DNA of 64,000 bases from Riptortus pedestris (lineage: Eukaryota > Arthropoda > Insecta > Hemiptera > Alydidae): NCBI GenBank assembly GCA_019009955.1, contig CM032231.1, positions 89,124,501 to 89,188,500 on the forward strand. The letters run 5' to 3'. Position 1 is the first letter of the stretch. Every line of letters starts with the position of its first letter. Made by a program: the position numbers and the translations under genes. The notes beneath the pieces were generated by a model. It was not told the DNA's origin. It searched no databases and saw only the letters and a program-made list of their open reading frames with translations. Positions 45,843 to 55,357 of the stretch are shown here, one piece after another.

Positions 45843-46437
45843 TGTCTGTTAACGCTCTAGCGGTCGCAATTTTTGTTTGATCATTACGAAACTCGATATT
45901 TAACCGTTTTATGTGAAAAGACAGATCAAGTTCGTTAATGGCTGAAATCGGACCAGAGGGAAGGGGGGTTTAGAGGGGGGATTTTCGAAAATTCGAAATA
46001 TCTCCGTTATTATGCATCGGATCGAACAATTGTATAGGACCAATCTTACTGCAAATGAAATTTACTATAAATATTGTTATATACATTTATCCTCTATCTT
46101 GAATATTAACCGAGATATTTGCATTTTTATGAAGTCAGTGGGACATGTGGTCGGTTATAGTTCAGACTAGGTCGGCCATTTCCGTAGCTCCTTGGCTCAG
46201 GTGGAAGCTTCTTCTAACCTTACCTGTCGTTTCAAACCTTACCTTACCTTCGTTACTTTGTGACATTTATGCAAACACGTTTTGTTTATCCGCCTGTTTT
46301 AATTAACTGAAAGATTTCTCATTACCGTTTGTATTTAATCACGGTGGTGTTTTGTTACCAGTATGCAGATTTCTCTATTGTAAAAGTTCACATGGGAAAT
46401 CTGCTTAGTTTACGCAGCCCCTGCGTGACGGACTTTC
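45649..46437 (-). mobile_element. Family A copy, L subfamily, full length
   Basis: 789 bp: CTTTTTAGCAGATTTCCC, TGAAGGGAAATCTGC, GAGGTCGTACTCATGACGCG, then TA followed by (TG)n at 45777-45844, the core on the minus strand, the L block (CACGGTGGTGTTTTGTTACC), AGTTCACATGGGAAATCTGC, hairpin ACGCAGCCCCTGCGT, and GACGGACTTT. The microsatellite has changed from TA to TG within the element. Copy 38171-39016 is its closest relative by eye (shared GTAGC...GGTAAGGTAAGGTT-type stretch). Confidence 0.92.
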
Positions 46438-46549
46438 TATTACTATACTTGCAACTTTCAGAAGTTCAGTGCTTACTTTTTATAGTGCCTATTACAGCTC
46501 AGAACACTATTGTTCCAGGTTTAAGATCGCTATAAAGATTTTTTAGATT

Positions 46550-46762
46550 GAATCATACTGACAGTGGACGCTGTACTTATGACGTGGTTATCGAATAATT
46601 CCTTCAAATGTCCATCGATCCTATCTAAGAAAATGGGGTCTTTTGTTTGTGGTTTGTTTGATTTTGAAAAAAAACATCGCGGTCATCAATGCCCAACACT
46701 CTACACCCCGTATTGGAGTTCCCCAATCATGGGAAGTCGCAGGCAGACCCACGCTAGGCCGA

Positions 46763-46810
<48 letters not shown>

Positions 46811-47308
46811 ACTTTATATTTTTTATTTCACGCCCCCCTTCCTTCCATTTTTCCCAATGGTTTTTTTTTTGTTTTTTTTTGACGTCTGTTCAAAATTGTA
46901 TACTAGCTGATACCATTATAGGAAACAAAACAAAAATTAGACATATTTCTATCATTATGAGCGAGATCGTATATATTATATAACCTACCTTATTGCAATT
47001 TTAATTACTTACAATTGTCAATATATACATTTTTGTCACTAGCATTTACTTATTATATTTACTTTTTTATTGGTTGACAATATTCTGCAAATCCTCACTC
47101 CTACTAATGCTATTTTTACTTCTAGGACCTTAGCTTCTAAACGCCACATACCTAGTTTACATTTCGAGTCCTATTTCATGGGATTTTTACTACACGAAAA
47201 ATGCATAATGCATGCCCGTTGATCTGCTTATTTTGCGCAACCTCTGAGTGATGACATTTTGTCTTCTCAGAGGCTGGGTCATATCCCTTCAAGGAAAACT
47301 GCTAAATA
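46550..47308 (-). mobile_element. Family A debris, multiple fragments
   Basis: 46570-46640 has CCTTCAAATGTCCATCGATC then CTATCTAAGAAAATG. 46890-47130 has decayed core (CATTATGAGCGAGATCG). 47218-47262 has the hairpin-end pattern GATCTGCTTATTTTGCGCAA then CCTCTGAGTGATGACATTTT. 47266-47308 has a possible + oriented palindrome end (TCCCTTCAAGGAAAACTGCT). Intervening 46641-46890 includes (TA)n at 46768-46806 and T runs and is unassigned. Confidence 0.5.
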
Positions 47309-47639
47309 TTAATTATTTAGTGGAGGTTTGCCCTGTTCTTTGTTTGTATGAATAAATAAAGGTTTCATACTTACAAAGAAGAGTGATGAGTTTCCCGAAA
47401 CGCATCTGATAACTCAATACTCACGAATCACACGAACAATGGACAATTAGAAGGAAATGATCCCCTAAGTTTGAGAACCATGTGATCTGCAGAAATTTCA
47501 GTGCGCGTGAGAAAATGTACATTTTTCGGATTTTACTTTTAAAGACAGACAGACTTACGGGGCGATTGAAGTGTGCCAGAAACAGAACATGTTAACAAAT
47601 ACAATTTTTGTTCCTGCGACAAACTGGTAAGTGCCAATT

Positions 47640-48118
47640 AAAACGTTTTTCACGCAGGTCGTGTTTTTAAGCGAATTTCAATAATACTATTAGCGCCAAC
47701 AAAACTTCTTCAGTTCTTCTCTGACTGGTGGTCACACAGCAGTGGACCCATAGGCAGAACACGCCATTATAAGAGGAAGAATGCGACTTCTGTGTACATG
47801 GCTGGAGAGAAGTGTGCAAACTTCTTTCGTCCTAAATAAATACTTGCATAAAAGTCCTACCTTCAAACACTTGCCTATTTATATTGTCAAGTTTGGAGAG
47901 GAGGGCACTTCTGAAATATCTAACGTTAATAAACGTATTCTGACGATTGACAGGTGCCATTATTCTATATGGCCACATAAGAGAGGAGAATTGAATAATG
48001 CCAGTTATCGTCTAATATACTTCTGAGGTGCCAACCCTTAATTTCTAGCGACAATAATCAAGTGCAAAAAACCTAAATCGATTGAAATTTTTTTCCCTTA
48101 AGAGAAATCTGCTAAAAA
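47640..48118 (+). mobile_element. Family A termini around unrelated DNA
   Basis: The left has TTTTTCACGCAGGTCGTGTT then TAAGCGAATTTCAA, a mutated hairpin end. The right has TTTTTTTCCCTTAAGAGAAA then TCTGCTAAAAAG, a clear palindrome end. The about 420 bp between do not resemble the family A core and include an 81-codon + frame (47781-48026, MRLLCTWLERSVQTSFVLNK) of unknown nature. Either the core has been replaced or the left match is fortuitous. 47309-47639 to the left is unassigned. Confidence 0.45.
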
Positions 48119-48740
48119 GTGTATTTACTAATTAATATATTCCATAGAGTTTACAAACATATCTTAAAGCGAAGCAAGCTTCCATCATAAAATATTTCTT
48201 CAGAGTGCAGATATTGGTCTCCTTAACGAGTGATCATCAGTCCAGAGTAACACGCCACAGAGTTGGCTTACCGGTCCATTACGGAACTCCATAGCGTCTT
48301 TCCTTCTTCTCTCTGTAAAACCATCTCAACTTCGGTCTCCCTCATGGCCGGGAACCCACTATTGTCAAAATTGATTGTCTTGTATAGGGAACCGGTGGGG
48401 TTAAAGATTTAAAAAAAATCTATTTAAAAAGGAATAACACAAAATGAATCCCCAAAAATGTTTACTTCAAAAAACATCAACAAAACAAAAAACGTTCTTA
48501 TAATTAATTTATTTTAAACTAATTACGTGGTAATTATTCGTAATACGTTTTTCAACCTGCACTTTTTGATGTAAAAAGATAACCTTTTTTTCTTTAGGGA
48601 ATAAGCATCATTCCACATTTTTTTGATAAAACATTAAATGGTACCACTTCCTAAATGAAGAATTTCTAAATTCAATAGAAAAAATACCCCTAATGCAAAA
48701 AAATGAGTTGTGACTGCAAATTGCCGGATCTCCTTCTCAC
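48119..48740. other. Unassigned DNA
   Basis: Nothing recognised. It could contain the lost 5' half of the mariner-like element that follows, but I cannot see coding similarity. Confidence 0.4.
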
Positions 48741-49031
48741 TTCTCAATCACTACTCGATCAACAATAAGAGAAATGTTTCCCTAACGCAGATTGCACATC
48801 GAGTGGGCCACCCAGGTCACCCGATCTGACAGTAATGGACTATTTTTTATTGTTGAAGATCAATGACATCTCTACCAGAACAGGACGTAGAATATTGAAG
48901 AAATGAAAAATGAAATCAGATTGGCGATAAATTCAAATTCAGTTGCAGAAATATAGAGCACTAAAAGGGATTTAAGATACCGCCTTTTAAAGTACATAAT
49001 TTTGGACGGTCGCATTTTGGAACATTTGTAA
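48741..49031 (+). pseudogene. Mariner-like transposase C-terminal remnant
   Basis: Frame changes twice. It reads FSITTRSTIREMFP, stop, RRLHIEW; then, shifted by one, PPRSPDLTVMDYFLL (48808-48852); then back to the first frame with HLYQNRT, EEMKNEIRLAI, and a final DGRILEHL stop. (W)PPRSPDLTxxDxFLW is the hallmark around the last catalytic Asp of IS630/Tc1/mariner-type DDE/D transposases. In this arthropod branch the protein ends in an [F/L]EHL motif, as seen here. Stops and two frameshifts make it dead. Confidence 0.75.
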
Positions 49032-49497
49032 ATGACTGTAATTATTGCAATGCAAAGAAAAAAACTGGTTTTTGTTTTTTTTACATGAATTTGATGTGAC
49101 CTTTTTTTTTTTTTTTGAATTCCATTACTTTTCCCGTAGACTTGTTTCAAAGATAATGTTCTTGGCTACAACTTTAATGCCGCAGGATTCTTCAAGGGCT
49201 TCAAATTTGTTCATTTCACTGGTAAAGGATGCGTCAAATATGAAAATTCACCGATATAAACTCGATTTAGAATTTGATTTTATAGAAGAATCCGTCATAA
49301 AAAGTAGGGAATTTCATTGGAAATTCCAAAGTTATGGTCCCAGGAGAAGTCCTGGAGAAGGTTAGGAGGTTGAATATTGACTGGAAGGATTCTTCAGGGA
49401 TCCCAATTAAGGCACACCAAGTCTCCGCCTTGTATTAAAATAATTGGAGATTTTAAGGGGGGGGGGTGGCACGGGAACATGGGACACACTGTGTATA
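48741..49497 (+). mobile_element. Mariner/IS630-like element, 3' half
   Basis: Transposase C-terminus (48741-49031) followed by about 450 bp of non-coding sequence ending in GGAACATGGGACACACTGTG at 49476-49495. The GGGACACxCTGTA terminus is shared by a large arthropod family whose other end reads TACAGGGTGTCCC. No matching left terminus is seen, so the element is truncated. T runs at 49071 and 49102-49116. Confidence 0.65.
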
Positions 49498-50213
49498 TAT
49501 ACATAAATATAGCCGGAAAAATATTTTTCCACACGTAAAGGAGAAGACACCAGCTGAATTGAATAGTTGTATTTGCCTAGGGTGGAGTTGGAACATATGT
49601 GGGTTGAGATTCATGGAAGAACTATTGAATTCAAGTTGTAATAAGCTTCACTGAATACATAAAACGAGAAGAGCAGAGCGCAAAATAGCGTCTTCAAGGT
49701 GTTGGAATAGCTCATACGGCGAGAAATGAGAAGATTGCGCTCATAGGGGGTCAAGCAAGATGTCCATCTTGATTTATGTTAATGCAAAGGGCACTAATAC
49801 TAGTTCAGAGCCCAGGACACCATCTTGACTGCCTGAATTGACCTCATATATAGTAGGAGTGTATATGTATAGCTGCTATAGCTACTTACTGTCATCATTC
49901 TTGTGGAATTCCTCAATAGAATTGATAACTTTCTTATGCATGTGCCAATGATCCTTTTGATGCTACGGTGGGAACTACCGTCATTGCCTTTGGCTTCTAC
50001 TAAAGTTACAAATGCGGTATAATACCAGGTATGTCATCCCTATATGGTGTTGCCCTGTCCTACAAAGCCAACTACTTCATTATACCGAATTCACCTAGTT
50101 GCGATGTGGTTTCGGAAGACATTAAGTGTGCTCTGCATTGTTGCGCAGTCAAATCAGCAAATGAACCACCCCACTCCGGTTATCTACCTGTCTATATACG
50201 TATGTATGCAAAT

Positions 50214-50214
<1 letters not shown>
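49498..50214. other. Unassigned DNA
   Basis: Nothing recognised; the 62-codon + frame from 49466 is not convincing. Confidence 0.45.

Positions 50215-50248
<34 letters not shown>
50215..50248. repeat. (CA)n microsatellite
   Basis: Uninterrupted CA run. It causes the Thr-His stutter in two + frames of 84 and 91 codons at 50031-50319. Confidence 0.95.
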
Positions 50249-50249
<1 letters not shown>

Positions 50250-50312
50250 TACATATTGTTACCGCTTAATTCAAATCAATGTTAATATTTTGTCCTTAAT
50301 AGCTGAAATCTC

Positions 50313-50534
50313 TGCATAATGCACAGGAGACGGGAAATATGACAATTTGGAGGACAGTGAAGACTTACATAAAAAATTAATTTTATTATTAACAAATGCC
50401 AACACCGGGTATTAACCCTAAACCTTGGGACGGGTAAATGTCAAAATATTGTGGAAAGCAAAGCGTGGCCAAAAAAATACCATCACCATTCAGGCTAAAA
50501 TCAATTCCCGGGCGAAGCCGGGTGTCTGAGCTAG
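50313..50534. mobile_element. Solo terminal repeat of family B
   Basis: Runs from GCATAATGCACAGGAGACG to GAAGCCGGGTGTCTGAGCTAG and matches the right terminal repeats at 55067-55292 and 59914-60149. It is followed by TA and then the left terminal repeat of the next element, giving an almost spacerless palindrome of about 220-bp arms. Confidence 0.85.
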
Positions 50535-51225
50535 TACTAGCTCAGATACCCGGCTTCGCCCGGGAATTCATTTGAGGCTGAATGGTGATGGTATTTTTTC
50601 TTTGGCAAGGCTTTACTTTGCACAATATTTTGACATTTCCCCGTCCCAGTGTTTAGAGTTTATTATACCTGTCGTTGCTATGGATTTGTTAATAATAAAA
50701 TTAATATTTCATGTAAGACTTCACTGTCCTCCATATTGTCATATTTCCCGTCTCCTGTGCATTATGCATAGATTTGAATTATTAAGGAGAAAATATTGAC
50801 ATACATTTGAATTAATTTTTTCAGGTGAGGTACCTGGTAGTTCATATTGAAAAGAAGTGTGAGCAAATTTCTCTAAATAACAAAATAAACAACTTTTGTT
50901 ATGTGCATATTTGCCGAAACCCCAATAGGAAATCATTATTATTAATTTCAGGCCTCCCTTATAACCCCCACTCCTACCCGTCCCTAGAAATGTTAGTATG
51001 GCTTATTATAAGCAAATCGTTAGTATTTATTCACATAGCGAGTTTGGTTTAGTTCGGTTGAGTCTTTTGTGCCAAATAAAATTGTGGACTCCCGCTATAG
51101 TTTTTAGCGTATAACTCATTTATACTTCCGTTTACGGCTAAGGTGCATATAACAAAAGTTACTTTAAATTACAAAATAAACAACTTTTGTTATGTGCATA
51201 TTTGCTGAAAAAGTTTATATAATAA

Positions 51226-51289
<64 letters not shown>

Positions 51290-51997
51290 GTAACCTCTGT
51301 CTGTACATTGATTTTTTTCGCGAAATTTCACGATAACTTTTCGTTTCACATGTCATAGACACCATAACTACATTTTGTTTCTTTCGTGTCTGTTTGTTTG
51401 TTACGCGCCTTTTCACGCATAAACGGCTGAATCGAATTTTATGAAACTTGGTATGTATATTACTACTTGCCCAACTTAGACTTTAGGCTATATTAATATT
51501 CTCTAAGATGAACATGAGTGGGGGTTATAAGGGAGGCCTGAAATTAAAAATAGAGATATTTCGTTTCCTATTGCATTTTCGGCAATTATGCACATAACAA
51601 AAGTTGTTTATTTTGTTATTTGGAGTAACTTTTGTTATATACACCTTTGTCGAATACGTAAGTATAAATGAGTTATACGTTAAAAACTACTGCGGAAGTC
51701 AACAATTTTATTTGGCCAAAAAACTCAACCAAACAAAACCAAACTCGGAATGTGAATTAGCAGTAACGCCTTCCTTATAATAAGCTATACTAACATTTCT
51801 AGGGGCCGGCAGAAGTGGGGGTTATAAGGGAGGCCTGTAATTAAAAATAGTGATATTTCGTTTCCTATTGGGGTTTCGGCAAATATGTACATAACAAAAG
51901 TTGTTTATTTCGTCATTTAGAGAATCTTTTGTCATATAGACTATCGTCGTACACCGAAGTATAAAGGCGTTATATGCTAAAAATTATAGCGGGAGTC

Positions 51998-52002
<5 letters not shown>

Positions 52003-52053
<51 letters not shown>
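52003..52053 (-). repeat. 51-nt poly(A) tail of the LINE
   Basis: An unbroken T run on the + strand directly after the monomer sequence AGCGGGAGTCATCAA. Its length and purity contrast with the decayed coding region. Confidence 0.9.
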
Positions 52054-52056
<3 letters not shown>

Positions 52057-52338
52057 TAGGCACCGAACTCCGGAGAGTTATTTGTGCCTAGGTGGTCTAG
52101 GTTCTATTTTCATTTTCTTTCCTGTTGTTCAATAGTCCATTTCTTAAGATAAATCATCCACTTCTCAGCCCTCTGTCATCCTCGCTTCTGTTGGATCTCT
52201 CCTAGTTTTCTTTATCCCCAATTCTGTGACAAATAACAAAAAACACAGCAGTATTTGGTTATAATCAATTTGATATATAAATACATAACTCACTGCCTTG
52301 TGTGCCCATATGTTGAAGTCCTATATTATCATATTTCT

Positions 52339-52671
52339 TTATTTAAACCAGCAATTACTAAAAATTTTAAGAGTTTTTTTTATAGAGTTGCTATCATCCC
52401 CTAGTATTTCGGATAGTACTTCTGATATACCAAGGGACTTTCTGATGTCCTCATACCTTCTACACTCAGTAAGTATGTGTGCAACTGTCAGTTCTACTCC
52501 ACAAGCAGTGCAGGTTGGAGGTTCTTCCTTTTTCATCAGGTGAAGGTATGTTAGCCTTGTGTGGCCAATTCTAAGGCGGCATATTAACACTTCATCCCTC
52601 CTATTAGTGCTTGTTGAAGTACTCCAGGGATTGACACTACTTTTTATAGTGCGGAGTTTATTATCACGCAA
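52339..52671 (-). pseudogene. LINE ORF2: C-terminal zinc knuckle
   Basis: About 110 codons: NRRDEVLICRLRIGHTRLTY, LHLMKKEEPPTCTACGVEL, TVAHILTECRRYEDIRKSL, then FSNCWFK and stop. The knuckle is CX2CX7HX4C, intact. It resembles the remnants at 12252-12482, 17077-17337 and 17955-18185 but has a different tail (no DLQELLTEG), so it is a separate family of the same kind. Confidence 0.85.
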
Positions 52672-52779
52672 CTCATGCCATTCCCATGCCCATTAATTAA
52701 GAACCAGTTTTTTTGCATTATTGATGGCGTCAGCGACTGAAACTTTCTGTCAGTAGTGTGCCCTCACTGATGGCTTTGG

Positions 52780-53469
52780 GGCGGCTAAGGGCGTCCGCTT
52801 TTTATGTTCCCTTCTATGCCACAATGCCCTGGTATCCACAGAAATTCTACATTAATATTACTTTTGTACAATTCTTCTAACATCTGTTGAATTTCTTTAC
52901 ATGTCGGATTTTTATTGTACATTTTTTCAATTGATTTTAAGCTGCTGTAAGTCAGAACAAATCAAAGCATTCTTTTGCTCCATTATCAATAAGTTGAGGA
53001 CTGCTTTTATTGCTGTAAGCTCCGCAGTAAACACACTACTTACTGAGGGAAGGGAGTACATCAGAGAGAGATCCTTGGTATATACAGCTGAACCAACTCC
53101 TCCGTCAGTTTTTGATCCATCTGTGTACAAAAGGAAATCTGGGGACGTTTCGCAAGACTCTATTTTTCTGAATTCATTAGTAAAAATAAATTGGTAGGTT
53201 ACACTTTTCTTATGTTTTTTTAATTCCCAATTTATATTTGGCGGAAATAATAGCCATGGTTCAACTTGATAGTTTTTATCAAGAACAACTTCTATATTGT
53301 CCATCCCATACTTCCTGATTGTTTCTTTAATAGGATGGCTGTAATCGTTATTATTTAGAAATATACCTCTGGCTGGGTGGTTAATTTGTGCCGACACTTT
53401 AAAATAATATGCTATGCATAACGAATCTCGCCTGTAATTTAAAGGCGCTTCACAAATATCAGCACACAA
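52780..53469 (-). pseudogene. LINE ORF2: RNase H domain
   Basis: Continues the polyprotein with CADICEAPLNYRRDSLCI. RNase H signatures follow in order: LLYTDGSKTDGGVGSAVY (first Asp), FTAELTAIKAVL (Glu) and ICSD (second Asp). A frameshift at about 52935 leads to SLKSIEKMYNKNPTC, then VEFLWIPGHCGIEGN. A further shift leads to KADALSRPKAI with the last Asp. All four catalytic acidic positions can be located, but only across three frames. Confidence 0.85.
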
Positions 53470-54864
53470 CTTATTACTGGGCTGGATCTGAATGCACTAG
53501 ATATCATTCTCAAACCACTGTAATGCACAGAATCAATCATTCGCAAAACCAGTGGTTGAGCTGTAGAATAAATGATGCATCCATAATCCAAAAGTGATCT
53601 TACCAGACTTTTATAGAGCTTTAGAAGGGATAGTCGATCTGCTCCCCATTCCATGCTCGATATAGTTCTCAGTATATTTAATGATCCATTGCACTTATTT
53701 TTAATGTATTTTAAGTGAGGAATCCATGTTAGGCGTTGGTCAAAGATCATACCTAAAAATTTGACATCCATTTGAGTTGAAATTTGGTAATTATTAATCA
53801 TTAAGACTGGGACACTCAAGTTCTTTGATTTATTGAACAATATTGCTTTAGTTTTATTTAAGGACATCGTAAAGCCCATGTCATTAAACCACTTACTAGT
53901 TACATCCAGTGATGCTTGCATGTCATTTTTCGTATCGTCGGCGTTATTTACGACCATTTTTTCAAATATTTTGCACATATTACACGTTAAAGAAATTGGT
54001 CTGTAACTGCTACATCTATCTGGAGGTTTTCCTGGTTTAAGAATTGGAATTACAATGGATTGTTGCCATAATAAAGGGAATTTTCGTTTTGAATAAATGA
54101 AACTAAAAAATTTTAAGAGTATTATTTTGTTGTTTTTTGACATATGTTTCAGCATACTTGGAGTAATTTCGTCAGGACCTGGGGCTTTTTTTTTGATTGT
54201 CAAGAGCGTTGGAAAATTCAGTGTAAGAAAATGAAACATTCATGCTAGAATGTGTGTTCTCTGGAATACTCATGGGAATTTCCTCTTCTTGCTGTTTCTT
54301 TATTTCCTTGAAGGATTCTGAGTAAGCCTCAGTAGAAGAAATGTAACTAAAGTATTTCCCAAAGGAATCACATATTTCTTTTTGATCAACAATAGTCTGA
54401 TTTAAATTTCTAATTGTGGAAATCGGATTAATTCTTCCACGACCCTTGATTTTTCTAATTTTATCCCAGACCTCAGACGGAGGAGTGTTACAATTGATTG
54501 AAGAAACGAAATCATGCCAACATTTCCTTTTTTTGTCTCGAATAATGCGTCTTACTTTACTACGGATTTGTGAGTATAATTTGAAGTTCACGGAATTTGG
54601 TCTTAACTTAAACACCCGTAAGTACCTTTTTCTTTCTTTAATAGCTTGTCGACATTCTTCGTCCCACAAAGGAACCGGGATTTTTTTAGGCATTACGATA
54701 GTTTGCGGTATTGTAAGCTTTGTAGCTTTCATTATTGCATTATTAATTTTTTTTAAGGTGCTATCTACATCAGAGTCATTGGTGTTAATACTGCTAAAGT
54801 CTACTTTCTCCTCAAATAAACTCCAGTCAGCATCTTTAATTTTCCAATTTATTTTTAAGTCCAA
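53439..54864 (-). pseudogene. LINE ORF2: linker and reverse transcriptase
   Basis: 54864-54190 encodes the linker after the endonuclease (VPLWDEECRQAIKERKRYLR, SYTEFSNALDN). A one-base shift in a 9-T run near 54188-54196 moves the frame to KKKAPGPDEITPSMLKHMS, LLWQQSIVIPILKPGKPPD and YRPISLTCNMCKIFEKMV, the first RT blocks. At about 53945 the sequence jumps from KIFEKMVVN to NADDTKNDMQASLDVTSKWF: some 110-130 residues (fingers and the first catalytic Asp) are deleted, leaving only the ADD of the catalytic YADD/FADD box. The thumb continues with VKFLGMIFDQRLTWIPHL to about 53455, where another shift occurs. Confidence 0.88.
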
Positions 54865-55294
54865 ATTCCAATTTAAGGCCTGAAATTAAAAATAGTGATA
54901 TTTCGTTTCCTATTGGGGTTTCGGCAAATATGCACATTACAAAAGTTGTTTATTTTGTTATTTTGAGAACTTTGCTCAACAATTCTTTTCAGTATGAACT
55001 ACCACGTACCTCACCTGAAAAAATTAATTCAAATGTATGTCAATATTTTCTCCTTAATAATTCAAATGCATAATGCACAGGAAACGGGAAATATGACAAT
55101 ATGCAGGACAGTGAATTCTTACATAAAAAAATAATTTTATGATTAACAAATCCACAGAAATGACGGGTGTTAACCCTAAACACTGGGACGGGTAAATGTC
55201 AAAATATTGTGCAAAGTAAAGCCTTGCTAAAAAAATACCATCACCATTCGGCCTCAAATGAATACCCGAGCGAAGCCGGGTATCTGAGCTAGTA

Positions 55295-55357
55295 TGTATG
55301 TACGTCATGAGTACGACCTCAATAGCAGAAGCCCTTAAGGGAAATCTGCTAAAAGAG
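55295..55357 (+). mobile_element. Family A palindrome-end fragment
   Basis: GTCATGAGTACGACCTCAAT, AGCAGAAGCCCTTAAGGGAA, ATCTGCTAAAAG: the last about 50 bp of family A, joined directly to the foldback element's TA. The foldback element probably inserted into a family A copy whose left part was lost or lies elsewhere. Confidence 0.8.

Larger units (their letters stand above)
52003..54868 (-). mobile_element. I-clade-like LINE, 5'-truncated and decayed
   Basis: About 2.87 kb on the minus strand, ending in a 51-nt poly(A) (T run 52003-52053). Order in sense direction: endonuclease-to-RT linker, reverse transcriptase, RNase H, C-terminal zinc knuckle, 3' untranslated region of about 285 nt. ORF1 and the endonuclease are missing. 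An RNase H domain after the RT points to the I superfamily. No target duplication is seen. The flanking monomer resumes about 125 bp further on than it stopped, so insertion deleted target DNA. Confidence 0.88.
50537..55292. mobile_element. Family B foldback element with nested LINE
   Basis: Terminal inverted repeats of about 230 bp (left 50537-50770, right 55067-55292), each starting CTAGCTCAGATACCCGGC, with TA at both outer flanks (50535-50536, 55293-55294). The left arm has monomers in + sense from about 50865 to 51220 (TCAGGCCTCCCTTATAACCC). A (TA)n spacer at 51233-51283 follows, then monomers in inverted sense (GGGTTATAAGGGAGGCCTGA) from 51285 to 52002 and 54869 to 55010. Removing the 2.87-kb LINE leaves about 1.9 kb, similar to the copy at 57925-60149. 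No transposase is seen. Confidence 0.85.

Noticed and set aside
54416..54883. 155-codon + frame at 54416-54883
   Set aside because: It is the antisense shadow of the LINE linker region, whose minus-strand reading has clear LINE motifs.
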